DNA of 64,000 nt from contig NZ_CP048635.1 of assembly GCF_010669145.1 (NCBI RefSeq), positions 1,744,501 through 1,808,500 on the forward strand, in the 5' to 3' direction. The stretch is from Rhizobium oryzihabitans. Lineage in GTDB: Bacteria; Pseudomonadota; Alphaproteobacteria; Rhizobiales; Rhizobiaceae. Both the position numbers and the translations under genes were made by a program. The stretch's first letter is position 1. Every line of letters begins with the position of its first letter. Below, piece by piece: positions 18,092 to 27,360 of this stretch. Below the pieces are notes generated by a model. The model was not told the DNA's origin. It made no database searches and saw nothing but the letters and a program-made list of their open reading frames with translations.

Positions 18092-18844
18092 TCAGTTTCC
18101 CCGAGCCAGCGCGACGGCATCCGGGCCCGCCGGAAAACGAAGCTGGCCAGATACGTCATGGACGGCATTCCAGACCGTCTCAGCGACATCATCTTGCGTG
18201 GTCGTCATGGCTGGTGTGGCGAAACCTTCAAGGATTGGCGCTGCAAAGGCCATGTAGTCGTCCGGCAGCAATTGCTCCAGCGGCAGGATGGCGTTTGCAG
18301 TGAAACGGGTCGTCGGCGCATAGCCGGGTTCGACCAGCTTCACGCGGATGCCGAAATGACCCAGCTCATGCGCGAGTGAACCGGAAAAACCCTGGATTGC
18401 CTGCTTGCTGGCGGTGTAGGCGGCGGCGAGCGGGAAGGAGGCGAGCGTGGCGCTGGAGGTGACGTTGACGATCGTGCCGGACCGGCGTTTCCGCATCAGC
18501 GGGATGATCGCCTGTGTCATTGCCATCACACCGAAGCTGTTGGTGTCGAAGATCGTACGGATTGCCGACATGGGCGTGGCTTCGAAAGCGCCGACCATGC
18601 CGATGCCGGCATTGTTTACCAGCACGTCGACCGGGCCTGCCGCATCGATCAGGGCCGCGATGCTCTTTTCGTCCGTCACATCCAGAGGAAGGACGCGCAA
18701 TCGTCCGGTATCGTCACCGAAGCGGCTGGCATCCGGATTTCGCATGGTCGCGACGACGTTCCAGCCGCGGGACAGAAAGAACGCGGCGGTCGCCTTGCCA
18801 TAACCAGACGAGGTGCCGGTGATGAGGATGGTCTTGGTCATCAT
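18092..18844 (-). CDS. Short-chain dehydrogenase/reductase (SDR)
   Basis: 250 residues, classical SDR: cofactor motif TGTSSGYG at 9-16, NNAG at 77-80, catalytic serine near 130 and YTASK at 143-147. GGAGA upstream of a double ATG. The substrate is not predictable from sequence. It is divergent from an AraC-type regulator 93 bp away, which probably controls it. Confidence 0.9.
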   Translation of the reverse strand: MMTKTILITGTSSGYGKATAAFFLSRGWNVVATMRNPDASRFGDDTGRLRVLPLDVTDEKSIAALIDAAGPVDVLVNNAGIGMVGAFEATPMSAIRTIFDTNSFGVMAMTQAIIPLMRKRRSGTIVNVTSSATLASFPLAAAYTASKQAIQGFSGSLAHELGHFGIRVKLVEPGYAPTTRFTANAILPLEQLLPDDYMAFAAPILEGFATPAMTTTQDDVAETVWNAVHDVSGQLRFPAGPDAVALARGN

Positions 18845-18937
18845 AAGTCTCCATTGTTCGATGCCATTGGAGATAGACGACGTTATCTGGATGATATATG
18901 CTTAATAAGCCAAAATTTATTATTGATCGTCCAGAGA

Positions 18938-19867
18938 ATGGATCCACTCAGCGATATTATCGATCTCCTGCGCCCGAGCGCCGCCGTTTCCAAGCCGATT
19001 TCCGGACGGGGCCGGTGGGGCGTGCGTTATCGCGCTTATGACGCTCCGGGTTTTGCAATCGTCCTTTCCGGCGCGGCCTGGGTTCTGCTCGAGGGCCGCG
19101 AACCCCTGCGGCTGGCGCGCGGTGATTTCCTGCTCCTGCCATCGACGCCGGCTTTCTCGCTCTGCAGCGATACCGATGTCGAATGTATTCCGGTGGAGCC
19201 GCAAGACCGGCCGGTCCGGCATGGTGAACAGGAGGGAGAGCCGGATTTCGTTGCGCTTGGGGGAAGCTTCCTGTTCGAGCGGGTCAATGCTGCGCTTCTG
19301 CTTTCGCTGATGCCCGGGCTGATCCATGTGCCGGCGGGCAAGGGCGGAGCATCCCGGCTGGCGCGCCTCATAGAATTGCTGTCGGAGGAATGCGCCAGCG
19401 AGGATGCGGGCAAGGAACTCATCATCCGGCGCATGCTGGAGGTTCTTTTGATCGAAGTGTTGCGTCGTCCCGGCGCTGGCAGCGAGGCTATTCCGGCGGG
19501 GCTGGTGAAGGGAATGCGCTTGCCCGGACTTGCTCGCGCCCTGTCCGCCATGCATGCCAACATCCGCGCCAACTGGACGGTGGCCGAACTGGCCGGGATC
19601 GCCGGCATGTCGCGCTCGGCCTTTGCCGCGCGTTTTGCTGAAATGCTCGGCTGCGCGCCGATCGAATATCTGGCGCGCTGGCGGATGGCGCTTGCCAGGG
19701 ATGCACTGATGCGCGGCGCAAAGTCGCTCGATCATATCGCGGATGAGATCGGCTACGAATCCGCCAGCGCATTCAGCACCGCTTTCCGCAGGAGAATGGG
19801 GGTTGCCCCAGGCAGCTTTGCCCGCGCCAATGATGAAAGACGCCAGCAGCAGGTAGGTTTTCTCTAG
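18938..19867 (+). CDS. AraC-family transcriptional regulator with cupin-type N-terminus
   Basis: 309 residues from ATG 18938; the frame extends upstream to 18854 but without a ribosome site. The N-terminal half is the cupin-like sensor of the AraC/CuRa group (RYRAYDAPGFAIVLSG). The C-terminal ~100 residues hold two helix-turn-helix motifs (WTVAELAGIAGMSRSAFAAR and the DHIADEIGYESASAFSTAF region). Probably regulates the divergent SDR. I see nothing notable in the 133 bp that follow. Confidence 0.9.
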   Translation: MDPLSDIIDLLRPSAAVSKPISGRGRWGVRYRAYDAPGFAIVLSGAAWVLLEGREPLRLARGDFLLLPSTPAFSLCSDTDVECIPVEPQDRPVRHGEQEGEPDFVALGGSFLFERVNAALLLSLMPGLIHVPAGKGGASRLARLIELLSEECASEDAGKELIIRRMLEVLLIEVLRRPGAGSEAIPAGLVKGMRLPGLARALSAMHANIRANWTVAELAGIAGMSRSAFAARFAEMLGCAPIEYLARWRMALARDALMRGAKSLDHIADEIGYESASAFSTAFRRRMGVAPGSFARANDERRQQQVGFL

Positions 19868-20000
19868 CAGTTGCCTGTCGTGACGATGAGGGCACCCGGA
19901 TTATCTTAAGGGAGGGCGGAATAGGCGCGTTCGCTTCACAGGTGCAGACAGCTGGCAACTTAATCCATTACTGGGTAAGAAGGCTGCCGACTAACAGCGG

Positions 20001-21176
20001 CTAAGCCCATCCCTTCAACGCCCTGCCTGAATAATAGCTGGGTGTCGTGGCACGGTAGATCGGTATGCTGGCGGCACCAAGATGCGGCAGGTCGCTCATC
20101 ATCGATTTGCGTATTTCGGGGGGCTCGACGAAGAAATCCTCGCCGAGCATTTCCAACGAGCCGATGCGCTGCACGATATGTTCGAGAATCCAGTCGGGTA
20201 GAGATCCGCCAAAAATGATGGCACCGGGATCGATCGTTCGGGCAACGGTCAGTGCGAGCAAGCGAAGTTGTTCTGTTGCCCTTTCAAGCCAGTCGACCAC
20301 GGCAGGGTGATCCGAATAGCTTTCATCGATATCCTTCAGACGCCTGATATCCATGCCGTGAGCGGCCAGCGTGTCGCAAAGGTCCTGTCCCGAAGGACGC
20401 GGATGGGATTTTGGAAACAGGCCGCCAAACTCACCCGCATTGCCGTTCGTCCCGCGATAGAGATGGCGCTGCACCACCACCGCGCCGCCGATGCCGTAAG
20501 TCAGCCAGATCATCGCAAAATTGCGGATGCTTCGGCCTGCGCCGTAATATAGCTCAGAAAGAATAACGGTATTGCCGTCGTTTTCGTGAAAGACCGGAAA
20601 ATCAAAATAGGGCTGGAAGTCTTTGTCGACATCGATGTCATGCCAGCTCTCGAATTGCCTGATGCGGAACACATGGCCACGGTCTCGTTTGAAGTGGCCC
20701 GGAAAGCTGATGCCGCAGCCAAGCACATCCATTTTTTTGACCTTTGCTTTTTCTAGCACTTGGCGTGCGGCGGCCTCCGCCGTTTCCATGATGTGCTCGA
20801 AGCTGTAGTCTTCCAGGTCAGATCTGACTTCGTGCCTTATCGTGCCATTGAGATCTGCGATACAGACCCGCAGGTCATCTGGATTGAAGTAGACCCCGAG
20901 TGTGAAAAGCCCGTTCGGATTGATCTCGATCGCGGTAGACGGTTTCCCGCGCTTGCCGTCGTTGCGTGCTTCCTCAGCCTCGATGATGAGGCCGGATTCA
21001 AGAAGGCTGGATGTCAGACGCGTCAGCGTCGGTGCCGACACATCCATCTCGCGCGCCAGCTCTATACGGGACATGCCGCCCTTGCCGCGCAAAATCTCGA
21101 GCAGACGCCGTTCATTGTAGCCGAGGTCGATCAAGCCATTCTCCCGCGAGACGTAACGTCGGATTGAATAGCGCAA
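20001..21176 (-). CDS. ROK-family transcriptional regulator
   Basis: Up to 391 residues. No ATG is available at the N-terminus. A TTG at 21174-21176 gives the longest form; a TTG at 21132-21134 with GGGAGA six bases upstream may be the true start. Winged helix at about residues 18-80, then a ROK domain lacking the cysteine zinc motif (NGNAGEFGGLF). Divergent from an AfuA-like binding protein; palindromes at 21252-21288 are candidate sites. Expected to repress the importer in response to a sugar or sugar phosphate. Confidence 0.88.
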   Translation of the reverse strand: MRYSIRRYVSRENGLIDLGYNERRLLEILRGKGGMSRIELAREMDVSAPTLTRLTSSLLESGLIIEAEEARNDGKRGKPSTAIEINPNGLFTLGVYFNPDDLRVCIADLNGTIRHEVRSDLEDYSFEHIMETAEAAARQVLEKAKVKKMDVLGCGISFPGHFKRDRGHVFRIRQFESWHDIDVDKDFQPYFDFPVFHENDGNTVILSELYYGAGRSIRNFAMIWLTYGIGGAVVVQRHLYRGTNGNAGEFGGLFPKSHPRPSGQDLCDTLAAHGMDIRRLKDIDESYSDHPAVVDWLERATEQLRLLALTVARTIDPGAIIFGGSLPDWILEHIVQRIGSLEMLGEDFFVEPPEIRKSMMSDLPHLGAASIPIYRATTPSYYSGRALKGWA

Positions 21177-21251
21177 ACGGCGCGATTGTACAGCGAATTT
21201 CCCGGTCCGGGTTTAGCGGCGATGCTGTAACTTTATTGGAATACCTTTGTT

Positions 21252-21288
21252 TATCAGTGTGATAGTTCGTTTTAATTTTTGTAACGAA
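21252..21288. promoter_or_regulatory. Two inverted repeats in the ROK/importer intergenic region
   Basis: TATCA-GTG-TGATA (21252-21264) and TTCGTT-N11-AACGAA (21266-21288) lie side by side between the divergent genes, directly upstream of a TTGACT -35-like hexamer at 21296-21301. Confidence 0.5.
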
Positions 21289-21295
21289 TTCGCGC

Positions 21296-21328
21296 TTGAC
21301 TTATTAATTTACATAAAGAAAATAAATA
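21296..21328 (+). promoter_or_regulatory. Candidate sigma-70 promoter of the importer operon
   Basis: TTGACT at 21296-21301 followed by an A/T-rich stretch with TAAATA at 21323-21328. The spacing (21) is long and no better -10 is evident, so confidence is modest. About 90 bp of A-rich leader precede the ATG at 21417. Confidence 0.35.
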
Positions 21329-21416
21329 TCAGACAACGAGCTGCGACAACAAAAACAACAAAAAATTAGGTCGCGGGACATCGTGGTCAGGGAACAAAAA
21401 AAACGGAGCACCCTTC

Positions 21417-22409
21417 ATGCGTCAATCATGCACTATTTTCGCGCGCCTTGTTGCCGGCGCAACCTTCCTTGCCAGCGCGGCTTTCGCCCATGCCGAAGGT
21501 ACCGTCGTGGTCTATTCGGCAGCGCCGCAGCAGCTTATGGATGAGTTGTTGCCGCTGTTTGAAAAGAAGACCGGCACCAAGGTCGAGCTTGTCAAAGCCG
21601 GTTCCGGCGAGTTGATGAACCGCATCAAGGCGGAAACCGGCAAGGCAGCGGGTGATGTGATCTGGAGCGTTGATGGCACTGTCATCGACTTTTCCGCCGA
21701 CCTCTTCGAACCTTACAAGCCTGTCGAGGCAGCATCGATCAACCGTGCCTTTTCGCCGAGCACCAACTGGGTTCCCTTTACCGCAGTCGTTACGGCCTTC
21801 ATCGTCAATAAAGAAGCGCTGAAAGGCGCACCGGTTCCGACTTCCTGGGCCGATCTTGCGAAGCCTGAATATAAGGGCCTGATTTCCTCGGCTCGCGCCG
21901 ATCAGTCCGGTTCCGCCTATATCCAGATGGCAACGGTTTTGCAGGATTTCGACAGCGAGGAGAAGGGCTGGGAGGTCTATACCGGCATTCTCGGCAACTC
22001 CGTTCTGTCCACATCGTCAGGCGCGGTTCCGCGTTTCGTCAATGATGGCGAGCAGGCGGTTGGCATTACGCTCGAAGACGCCGCCTTGCGCTACAAGCTG
22101 GGCAGTGCCCCGGTAGAGATCGTTTATCCGAAAGAAGGCACGGCGATCGCACCTGACGGCATGGCGCTCGTCAAGGGCGGACCCAATGCCGAAAACGGCA
22201 AGGCCTTCATCGATTTCATCGTCTCCAAGGAAGCGCAGGAAGTGGTGGTAAAGGCCGGTCGGCGTTCCGTCAGAACCGATGTTCCGGCCAATGCGGCGCT
22301 TGTGCCGCTGTCTGATGTTCCGGATGCGAAATATGACTTCAAGTGGGCTGCGGACAATCGCTCCCGCCTGATGGAAAAATGGAACGAGATTCTGCTCGAC
22401 GTCCAATAA
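21417..22409 (+). CDS. ABC transporter substrate-binding protein, AfuA/FbpA-like
   Basis: 330 residues with a signal peptide ending AHA/E (about residue 26). The fold is the FbpA/AfuA/PhnS type II group (VVVYSAAPQQLMDELLPLF). The tandem tyrosines that bind iron in FbpA are not seen in the C-lobe, so iron is unlikely. The divergent ROK regulator and the phosphatase-like gene downstream fit a phosphorylated sugar or phosphonate ligand (inference). GGAG lies upstream of the ATG. Confidence 0.88.
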   Translation: MRQSCTIFARLVAGATFLASAAFAHAEGTVVVYSAAPQQLMDELLPLFEKKTGTKVELVKAGSGELMNRIKAETGKAAGDVIWSVDGTVIDFSADLFEPYKPVEAASINRAFSPSTNWVPFTAVVTAFIVNKEALKGAPVPTSWADLAKPEYKGLISSARADQSGSAYIQMATVLQDFDSEEKGWEVYTGILGNSVLSTSSGAVPRFVNDGEQAVGITLEDAALRYKLGSAPVEIVYPKEGTAIAPDGMALVKGGPNAENGKAFIDFIVSKEAQEVVVKAGRRSVRTDVPANAALVPLSDVPDAKYDFKWAADNRSRLMEKWNEILLDVQ

Positions 22410-22417
22410 GACGTTAA

Positions 22418-22439
22418 GGCGGCGGCGAAGGCCGCCGTC
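22418..22439 (+). terminator. Intercistronic hairpin (attenuator type)
   Basis: GGCGGC-GAAG-GCCGCC (22421-22436) with one further C-G pair at 22420/22437. It has no T-run. It lies nine bases after the binding-protein stop and could reduce transcription into the ATPase or stabilise the binding-protein mRNA. Confidence 0.5.
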
Positions 22440-22509
22440 CTCACGGTATCGCATTCATACTCGCATTTTTGTCTCGTCCACCGTGGTCGTGTGCCGCGCA
22501 GGATATGTC

Positions 22510-23607
22510 ATGGAGCAGCACATGGCCGCCGTAGAAATTACCAGCATCAAAAAAAGTTACCGGGATGTCGTTGCTCTCTCCGACATCAATATCTCCATTC
22601 CATCAGGATCGTTTTTTACGCTTCTCGGACCGAGCGGTTGTGGCAAGACCACGCTTCTGCGCACGATTGCCGGTTTTCATCAGCAGGATAGCGGCAGCAT
22701 CAGCATCGAAAGACAGGCGATTGAACATGTTCCGGCCCATAAGCGTGATGTCGGCATGGTCTTTCAGGATTACGCGGTCTTTCCGCATATTTCGGTGTTC
22801 GACAACATCGCCTTCGGCCTGAAGCAGCGCAAGGCATCTTCAGCCGAGATCCGCGAGCGGGTAGGCAAGATTCTCGACGTCGTGCAGCTCGCCCCCTATG
22901 CCAAGCGTATGCCGCATGAATTGTCCGGCGGTCAGCAGCAGCGCGTCGGTCTGGCGCGTGCGCTCGTCATCAACCCGAAAGTGCTGTTGATGGACGAACC
23001 CCTATCCAACCTTGACGCCAAACTTCGCGTGGATTTGCGGCGAGAACTCCGCGAGATCCAGCAGGCGATGAACATCACCACCGTTTATGTCACGCATGAT
23101 CAGGAAGAGGCGCTTGCCATGTCCGATCTGGTTTGCGTCATGTATGGCGGTGTCATTCAGCAGGCTGCAGCGCCGTGGGAAGTCTATAACAATCCCGCCA
23201 ACCGCTTTGTCGCTTCCTTCGTGGGGGCCAACAATTTCCTGACGCTCGACCGCACGGGCGGGCAGACATCCATATCCGGCATCAAGGTGAAGCTGCCGCA
23301 GGCGGATGCTATTTCCAAGGACCGGAAGATCGTCGCTGCGATCCGCCCGGAGGCGATTTCTGTGGGTCCTGCCGCGGTTGCCGGTGATGGGCGCATCCAA
23401 CTGCCGGTGATCATAAGGCAGGTCAGCTTCACCGGTCGTGAGATGAACGTCGCTGCCGTGCTCTCGTCGGGTGAGGAAATCGAGGCGATCACCAAGCCAT
23501 CGCCGGAGATCATCGCGCTTCAGCCAAACCAGAAAACGACATTCTCCTGGCTTGCGGGCGATACGCAATTGTTCGGTGAAGGTGTAACCGGGGAGCGCCT
23601 GTCATGA
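22510..23607 (+). CDS. ABC transporter ATP-binding protein, AfuC/FbpC-like
   Basis: 365 residues from ATG 22510; ATG 22522 with GGAG upstream is an equally good alternative. Walker A GPSGCGKTT at 40-48, LSGGQ near residue 140 and LLMDEP Walker B are present, with a TOBE domain at the C-terminus. Its stop overlaps the permease start by 4 bp. Confidence 0.92.
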   Translation: MEQHMAAVEITSIKKSYRDVVALSDINISIPSGSFFTLLGPSGCGKTTLLRTIAGFHQQDSGSISIERQAIEHVPAHKRDVGMVFQDYAVFPHISVFDNIAFGLKQRKASSAEIRERVGKILDVVQLAPYAKRMPHELSGGQQQRVGLARALVINPKVLLMDEPLSNLDAKLRVDLRRELREIQQAMNITTVYVTHDQEEALAMSDLVCVMYGGVIQQAAAPWEVYNNPANRFVASFVGANNFLTLDRTGGQTSISGIKVKLPQADAISKDRKIVAAIRPEAISVGPAAVAGDGRIQLPVIIRQVSFTGREMNVAAVLSSGEEIEAITKPSPEIIALQPNQKTTFSWLAGDTQLFGEGVTGERLS

Positions 23608-25289
23608 CGGATATGGCTGCGACTGCAACGACCAGGGGCTTCCGCCTGCGAATGCCGGGTTTCTGGACAAGCGTGACGGTGTTTGCCGTCATCCTGCTGG
23701 CGATCTTTCTGATCTTGCCGATTTTCAGCGTGTTCTTTATCAGTTTCTTCGATGCCAAAACAGGCGCATTCGGTTTCAGCAACTATGCGGAAGTGTTCAC
23801 ACGGCGTTTTTATACGGTCGCACTCTGGAATACGCTTCTCATCGGGGTGCTGGGCATGCTGGGTGCCTGCCTTCTCGGTATTCCGCTTGCCTTTTGTACC
23901 TCCCGCTATCGCATCAAGGGGCGCACTTTCATCGCCACATTTGCAGTGCTGGTGCTCTGTGCGCCGCCATTCATCGGTGCCTATGCCTGGATCATGCTGT
24001 TCGGTGCCAATGGTGCTGTCACCAATCTCCTGTCCTTCGCGGGTATTTCCCTGCCGACGATCTACGGAATCCCGGGTATCGTGATGGTCTTCAGCCTGAA
24101 GTTCTTTCCCTACATCTTTCTGATGACGGAAAACGCGCTAAACACCATCAACAAGTCCTATGAGGATGCGGCGGAAAACCTTGGCTGCACGGCGTTCGAA
24201 CGTTTCCGCAAGATCACCTTGCCGCTGGTCTTTCCGGCAGTCAGCACCGGCGCGATCATCTGCTTCGTGCTGTCCATCGCCGACTTCGGAACGCCGGCAA
24301 TCCTCGGCAAGGGCATCAGAACGCTGTCGACCATCGCCTATGCGCAATACACCTCCGAAATGGCCGGTACGCCGACCATGGCGGTGACGATTTCCATGGT
24401 GATGATTGCGATTTCCATGGCGGCACTTCTGTTGCAGCGGCACATTCTTGCCAAGCGTCGCTATGCCAGTTCGCTGACCAACCGGCCGGTAAAGCAGTCC
24501 ATGCGCCCGTTGAAGTCTTTCATCGTGCACGGCTTCTGCTATCTGGTCGTCTTCATCGCCATGCTGCCGTCGCTCACGGTCATCTACACCTCGTTCCTCG
24601 CAACCAGCGGTCCCGTCTTCACGGGTGGTTTCGGGTTGGACAGTTACGCCCGCATCCTCCGCGATTCACCCCAGGCGATTGCCAATAGTTTCATGTTTGC
24701 ACTGGCTGCCGTGGTACTGATTGCGATCGTCTCCGGCCTGCTGTCCTTCATCGTGGTGCGACGGGACAATGCGGTCTCCGGCTCGCTCGATCTCCTGCTG
24801 ATGGTGCCTTACCTCATCCCCGGCGTCGTCATGGCGATTGGCTACGTCACGACATTCCGCTATCCGCCCTTCGACATCACGGGAACAGCGCTCATCATCA
24901 TTCTCCTGGTGTTTATCCGCCGGCTGCCCTACGGCGTCCGCTCCACGACATCGATCCTGAGGCAGATCAAGCCGTCCATCGAAGAGGCTGCGGTCAATCT
25001 CGGGGCTTCGCCGGCAAAGACCTTCATGTCGGTGACGGTGCCGCTGATGCTGCCTGGTCTCATCATCGGTTCGCTGATGAGCTTTATCACTGCCATCAAT
25101 GAACTCTCCTCGACGTTGATCCTCTACACCGCCCGCACGATCACTATGCCGGTGCTGATCTATATCCAGGTGATCGACGGAGAATTTGGCACGGCGGCCG
25201 CGTTGTCCACCCTGCTTCTGGTCAGTACCGGGATTTGCGTCTTCGTCGTCTTCCGTTTGTCGGAAGACAAGGAAGCATCCTTCGTCTGA
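23604..25289 (+). CDS. ABC transporter permease, fused AfuB/FbpB-type
   Basis: 561 residues with about twelve helices: two permease modules in one chain, as in FbpB/AfuB. There are two EAA loops, one at EDAAENLGCTAFERFRKITL and one at EEAAVNLGASPAKTFMSVTV. It acts as the complete channel with the ATPase encoded directly upstream. Confidence 0.93.
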   Translation: MTDMAATATTRGFRLRMPGFWTSVTVFAVILLAIFLILPIFSVFFISFFDAKTGAFGFSNYAEVFTRRFYTVALWNTLLIGVLGMLGACLLGIPLAFCTSRYRIKGRTFIATFAVLVLCAPPFIGAYAWIMLFGANGAVTNLLSFAGISLPTIYGIPGIVMVFSLKFFPYIFLMTENALNTINKSYEDAAENLGCTAFERFRKITLPLVFPAVSTGAIICFVLSIADFGTPAILGKGIRTLSTIAYAQYTSEMAGTPTMAVTISMVMIAISMAALLLQRHILAKRRYASSLTNRPVKQSMRPLKSFIVHGFCYLVVFIAMLPSLTVIYTSFLATSGPVFTGGFGLDSYARILRDSPQAIANSFMFALAAVVLIAIVSGLLSFIVVRRDNAVSGSLDLLLMVPYLIPGVVMAIGYVTTFRYPPFDITGTALIIILLVFIRRLPYGVRSTTSILRQIKPSIEEAAVNLGASPAKTFMSVTVPLMLPGLIIGSLMSFITAINELSSTLILYTARTITMPVLIYIQVIDGEFGTAAALSTLLLVSTGICVFVVFRLSEDKEASFV

Positions 25290-25320
25290 CCGCTTGCAAC
25301 CCTCATGAAAGACTAAAGCA

Positions 25321-25342
25321 GCGGCGACCGACGGGTCGCCGC
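25321..25342 (+). terminator. Intercistronic hairpin
   Basis: Perfect 9-bp stem GCGGCGACC / GGTCGCCGC with a 4-base loop between the permease and the phosphatase-like gene. No T-run follows, so partial termination or mRNA processing is more likely than full termination. Confidence 0.5.
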
Positions 25343-25370
25343 CTGCTCCCCTCTGCAAGGAAACAATACG

Positions 25371-26326
25371 ATGAATATCGCGAGCTTTTCGCAATCGAAA
25401 TACAAGAATGCCGCAACGCCGGGGACGATGTGGCCATTCTTCTTCCCGGACGGGTCCTGGCCGTTTTTGACGGTGCGACTGACCCGACCGGTGTGAATTA
25501 TGGCGGGCTGAGTTCCGGCCGCATTGCCGCGCTCGCCGCCGCAAATGCGGTGACGGAGATGAGCATCCAGGGTGCTTTGCAAAGTTGCGAGGCAGCCACG
25601 CTGTTCCAGACCATCAGCGATATCCTGAACAAGGAAGCCGAGCGCATCAATGCCAGCCACCCACCATCCACCACGCTCGCTATCGTTGCCGATATGGGGG
25701 ACAGTTTTCGGCTGCTTCTGGCTGGCGATTCCGGTGTGCGCATCAATGGGGACAGGCTGTTGCAGCATGCCAAGCTCATAGACCGGGTCAGCACTTCGGC
25801 GCGCATCCACGTCTTCAAACAGCTTTTCGCGTCAATTGGGGATGGTGATGCAGCGGAGGCCAAAACCCGCGCCACCATATTTTCCGGCCTTCGTGCTGCG
25901 GTCAAAGCAGGGATCATGAGCGCGACGGACGCGGAAAAAGTGATCACAACAGCCGCTACCGCAAGCGGCCTTCAGGCCGAGATCGAAGCCGTGGAAGAGT
26001 TTCTGATGGGCGGTATTCGCGTTCAGCCACGCTACGCAAACAGACAAGGCCATGTTTTGGGATACGCCTCGATCAATGGCGGGATGGTGATGGAGGAGGG
26101 GACGATCGACCTGTTGCTCGCAAAGGACACGATCAACAGCCTGGAAATCTTTACCGACGGTTATCTCTCACTGCCTGCCGGGGTCGACGTCGCCGACTGG
26201 GAAGCCGAATTTGCCCGCGTCGAAGCGGCAGATTTTCACAAGCTCAATGACTATCCATCAGTAAAGGGATCAACATCGAGTGAATTCAGCGACGACAGGA
26301 CGGTGATATGCCTGAAGGCGCGGTGA
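25371..26326 (+). pseudogene. PP2C-like protein phosphatase, frameshifted near the N-terminus
   Basis: ATG 25371 has AAGGAA eight bases upstream, but its frame is lost at a GGGG run (25421-25424). Adding one G joins it to the long open frame and gives 318 residues. PP2C-type metal and core motifs then follow in order: GDDVAIL and VFDGATD near the start, GDSGVRI in the middle, TDGY and a terminal DDRTVI. No signal peptide, so cytoplasmic. Last gene of the importer operon; it may dephosphorylate an imported compound or a protein. If the shift is real, only a form starting inside the gene could be made. Confidence 0.7.
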
Positions 26327-26345
26327 GAGAGATCCGTGCCGACAG

Positions 26346-26909
26346 CTATTTTGTTACCTCCGCGCCTTTATAGTTGCGTTCACTCCAGAGCAAGGCTTTG
26401 CGCAACGGATCGAACCTCGCTTCGATGATCGCGCCGACGAAGAGGATGTGATCGGCGGCATCGGTGGAACCGACAAGGTTGCAATCCATGGAGAGAAGGG
26501 CCCCGGAAAGCCTTGGGCTTCCTGAAGGCCAGACATCCCAGTTGCCGACGCAAAACCGGTCCGGCTGGTTTCCCTTTCCGGCAAACACGTCGGCGATCTC
26601 CTCCTGTCCTCTGGATAGCGCTGCGACGGAAAAGCGTCGGCTCGCGGCGATGAGGTCGACCATGCGGCTGCTGGCGTCGATGGAGATCATCAAAAGCGGC
26701 GGCTCGGCGCTGAGGGGCATGAAGGATGTGATCGTCCGCCCGATCCGCTCCCCGGCGTGTGAGGCCGTGGCCAGGGCCACCGTAAAGGCAAGCCCGGCCA
26801 TTGAATCCTTGAATTCACGCGGTGAGATCGTCGGTGCCGAGCACGCCTTCAGCGGAATATGCGCGTGATTGACCACACCGCCATCGATCAGCCTGAAATT
26901 ATGAGACAT
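26346..26909 (-). CDS. Flavin reductase domain protein
   Basis: 187 residues of the flavin reductase-like (FMN-binding split barrel) family, with the conserved region RTITSFMPLSAEPPLLMISI and the Ser-rich loop SRRFSVAALS. Such proteins supply reduced FMN to a monooxygenase. None is next to it; it follows a 7Fe ferredoxin (11 bp) and a superoxide dismutase, which suggests a redox or stress role. Confidence 0.85.
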   Translation of the reverse strand: MSHNFRLIDGGVVNHAHIPLKACSAPTISPREFKDSMAGLAFTVALATASHAGERIGRTITSFMPLSAEPPLLMISIDASSRMVDLIAASRRFSVAALSRGQEEIADVFAGKGNQPDRFCVGNWDVWPSGSPRLSGALLSMDCNLVGSTDAADHILFVGAIIEARFDPLRKALLWSERNYKGAEVTK

Positions 26910-26920
26910 GCAGTGCCGGG

Positions 26921-27256
26921 CTAACCGCCCGCTCCCGGATTTTTTGAGAAAATGGACATCTTGGCCGCAGCGCCATTCATGATATCGGCGTTATCAGGCG
27001 AGTTCCCTTTCTGGTACACCCTTGGCCAGATGCCGGAATAGTGGCGGTTGAGGTCTAACCAGACATGCAGCCCCGCTTCGGTATCCGGCCGGATGGCCGC
27101 GGCGGGACATTCGCCCTCGCAGATCCCGCAGTCGATACATTGATCGGGATGGATAACGAGCATGTTCTCGCCCTCGTAGAAACATTCCACCGGACAGACT
27201 TCCACGCAGTCCATATATTTGCAGGCGATGCAGTTTTCGGTGACGACATAGGGCAT
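26921..27256 (-). CDS. fdxA: 7Fe ferredoxin FdxA
   Basis: 111 residues. The N-terminal half carries the [3Fe-4S]/[4Fe-4S] cysteine pattern: C9, C17, C21 and the [11 protein letters not shown] cluster at 40-50. The C-terminal extension is typical of alphaproteobacterial FdxA. Small cytoplasmic electron carrier. It lies between sodB and the flavin reductase on the same strand, with a strong hairpin upstream. Confidence 0.95.
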   Translation of the reverse strand: MPYVVTENCIACKYMDCVEVCPVECFYEGENMLVIHPDQCIDCGICEGECPAAAIRPDTEAGLHVWLDLNRHYSGIWPRVYQKGNSPDNADIMNGAAAKMSIFSKNPGAGG

Positions 27257-27276
27257 TGAGACGCTCGAATGGAGTT

Positions 27277-27303
27277 GCAGCCGGACGGCGGCTGTCCGGC
27301 TGC
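27277..27303 (-). terminator. Hairpin between sodB and fdxA
   Basis: Perfect 10-bp stem GCAGCCGGAC / GTCCGGCTGC with a 7-base loop, 58 bases beyond the sodB stop and 21 bases before fdxA. No T-run; it may attenuate read-through into fdxA. Confidence 0.55.
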
Positions 27304-27360
27304 GCCTGACCCGGCCAACCGCCCAGGGCAGCGGCAGCGACCGGATCGGTGGGACCTAAA

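Noticed and set aside
18848..18873. Inverted repeat TCTCCA-N14-TGGAGA between the SDR and AraC genes as an operator
   Set aside because: One arm is simply the SDR ribosome-binding site on the other strand, so the symmetry may be incidental.
21417..25289. Iron(III) uptake as function of the FbpABC-like operon
   Set aside because: The receptor lacks the paired iron-binding tyrosines, and the divergent regulator belongs to a sugar-responsive family.
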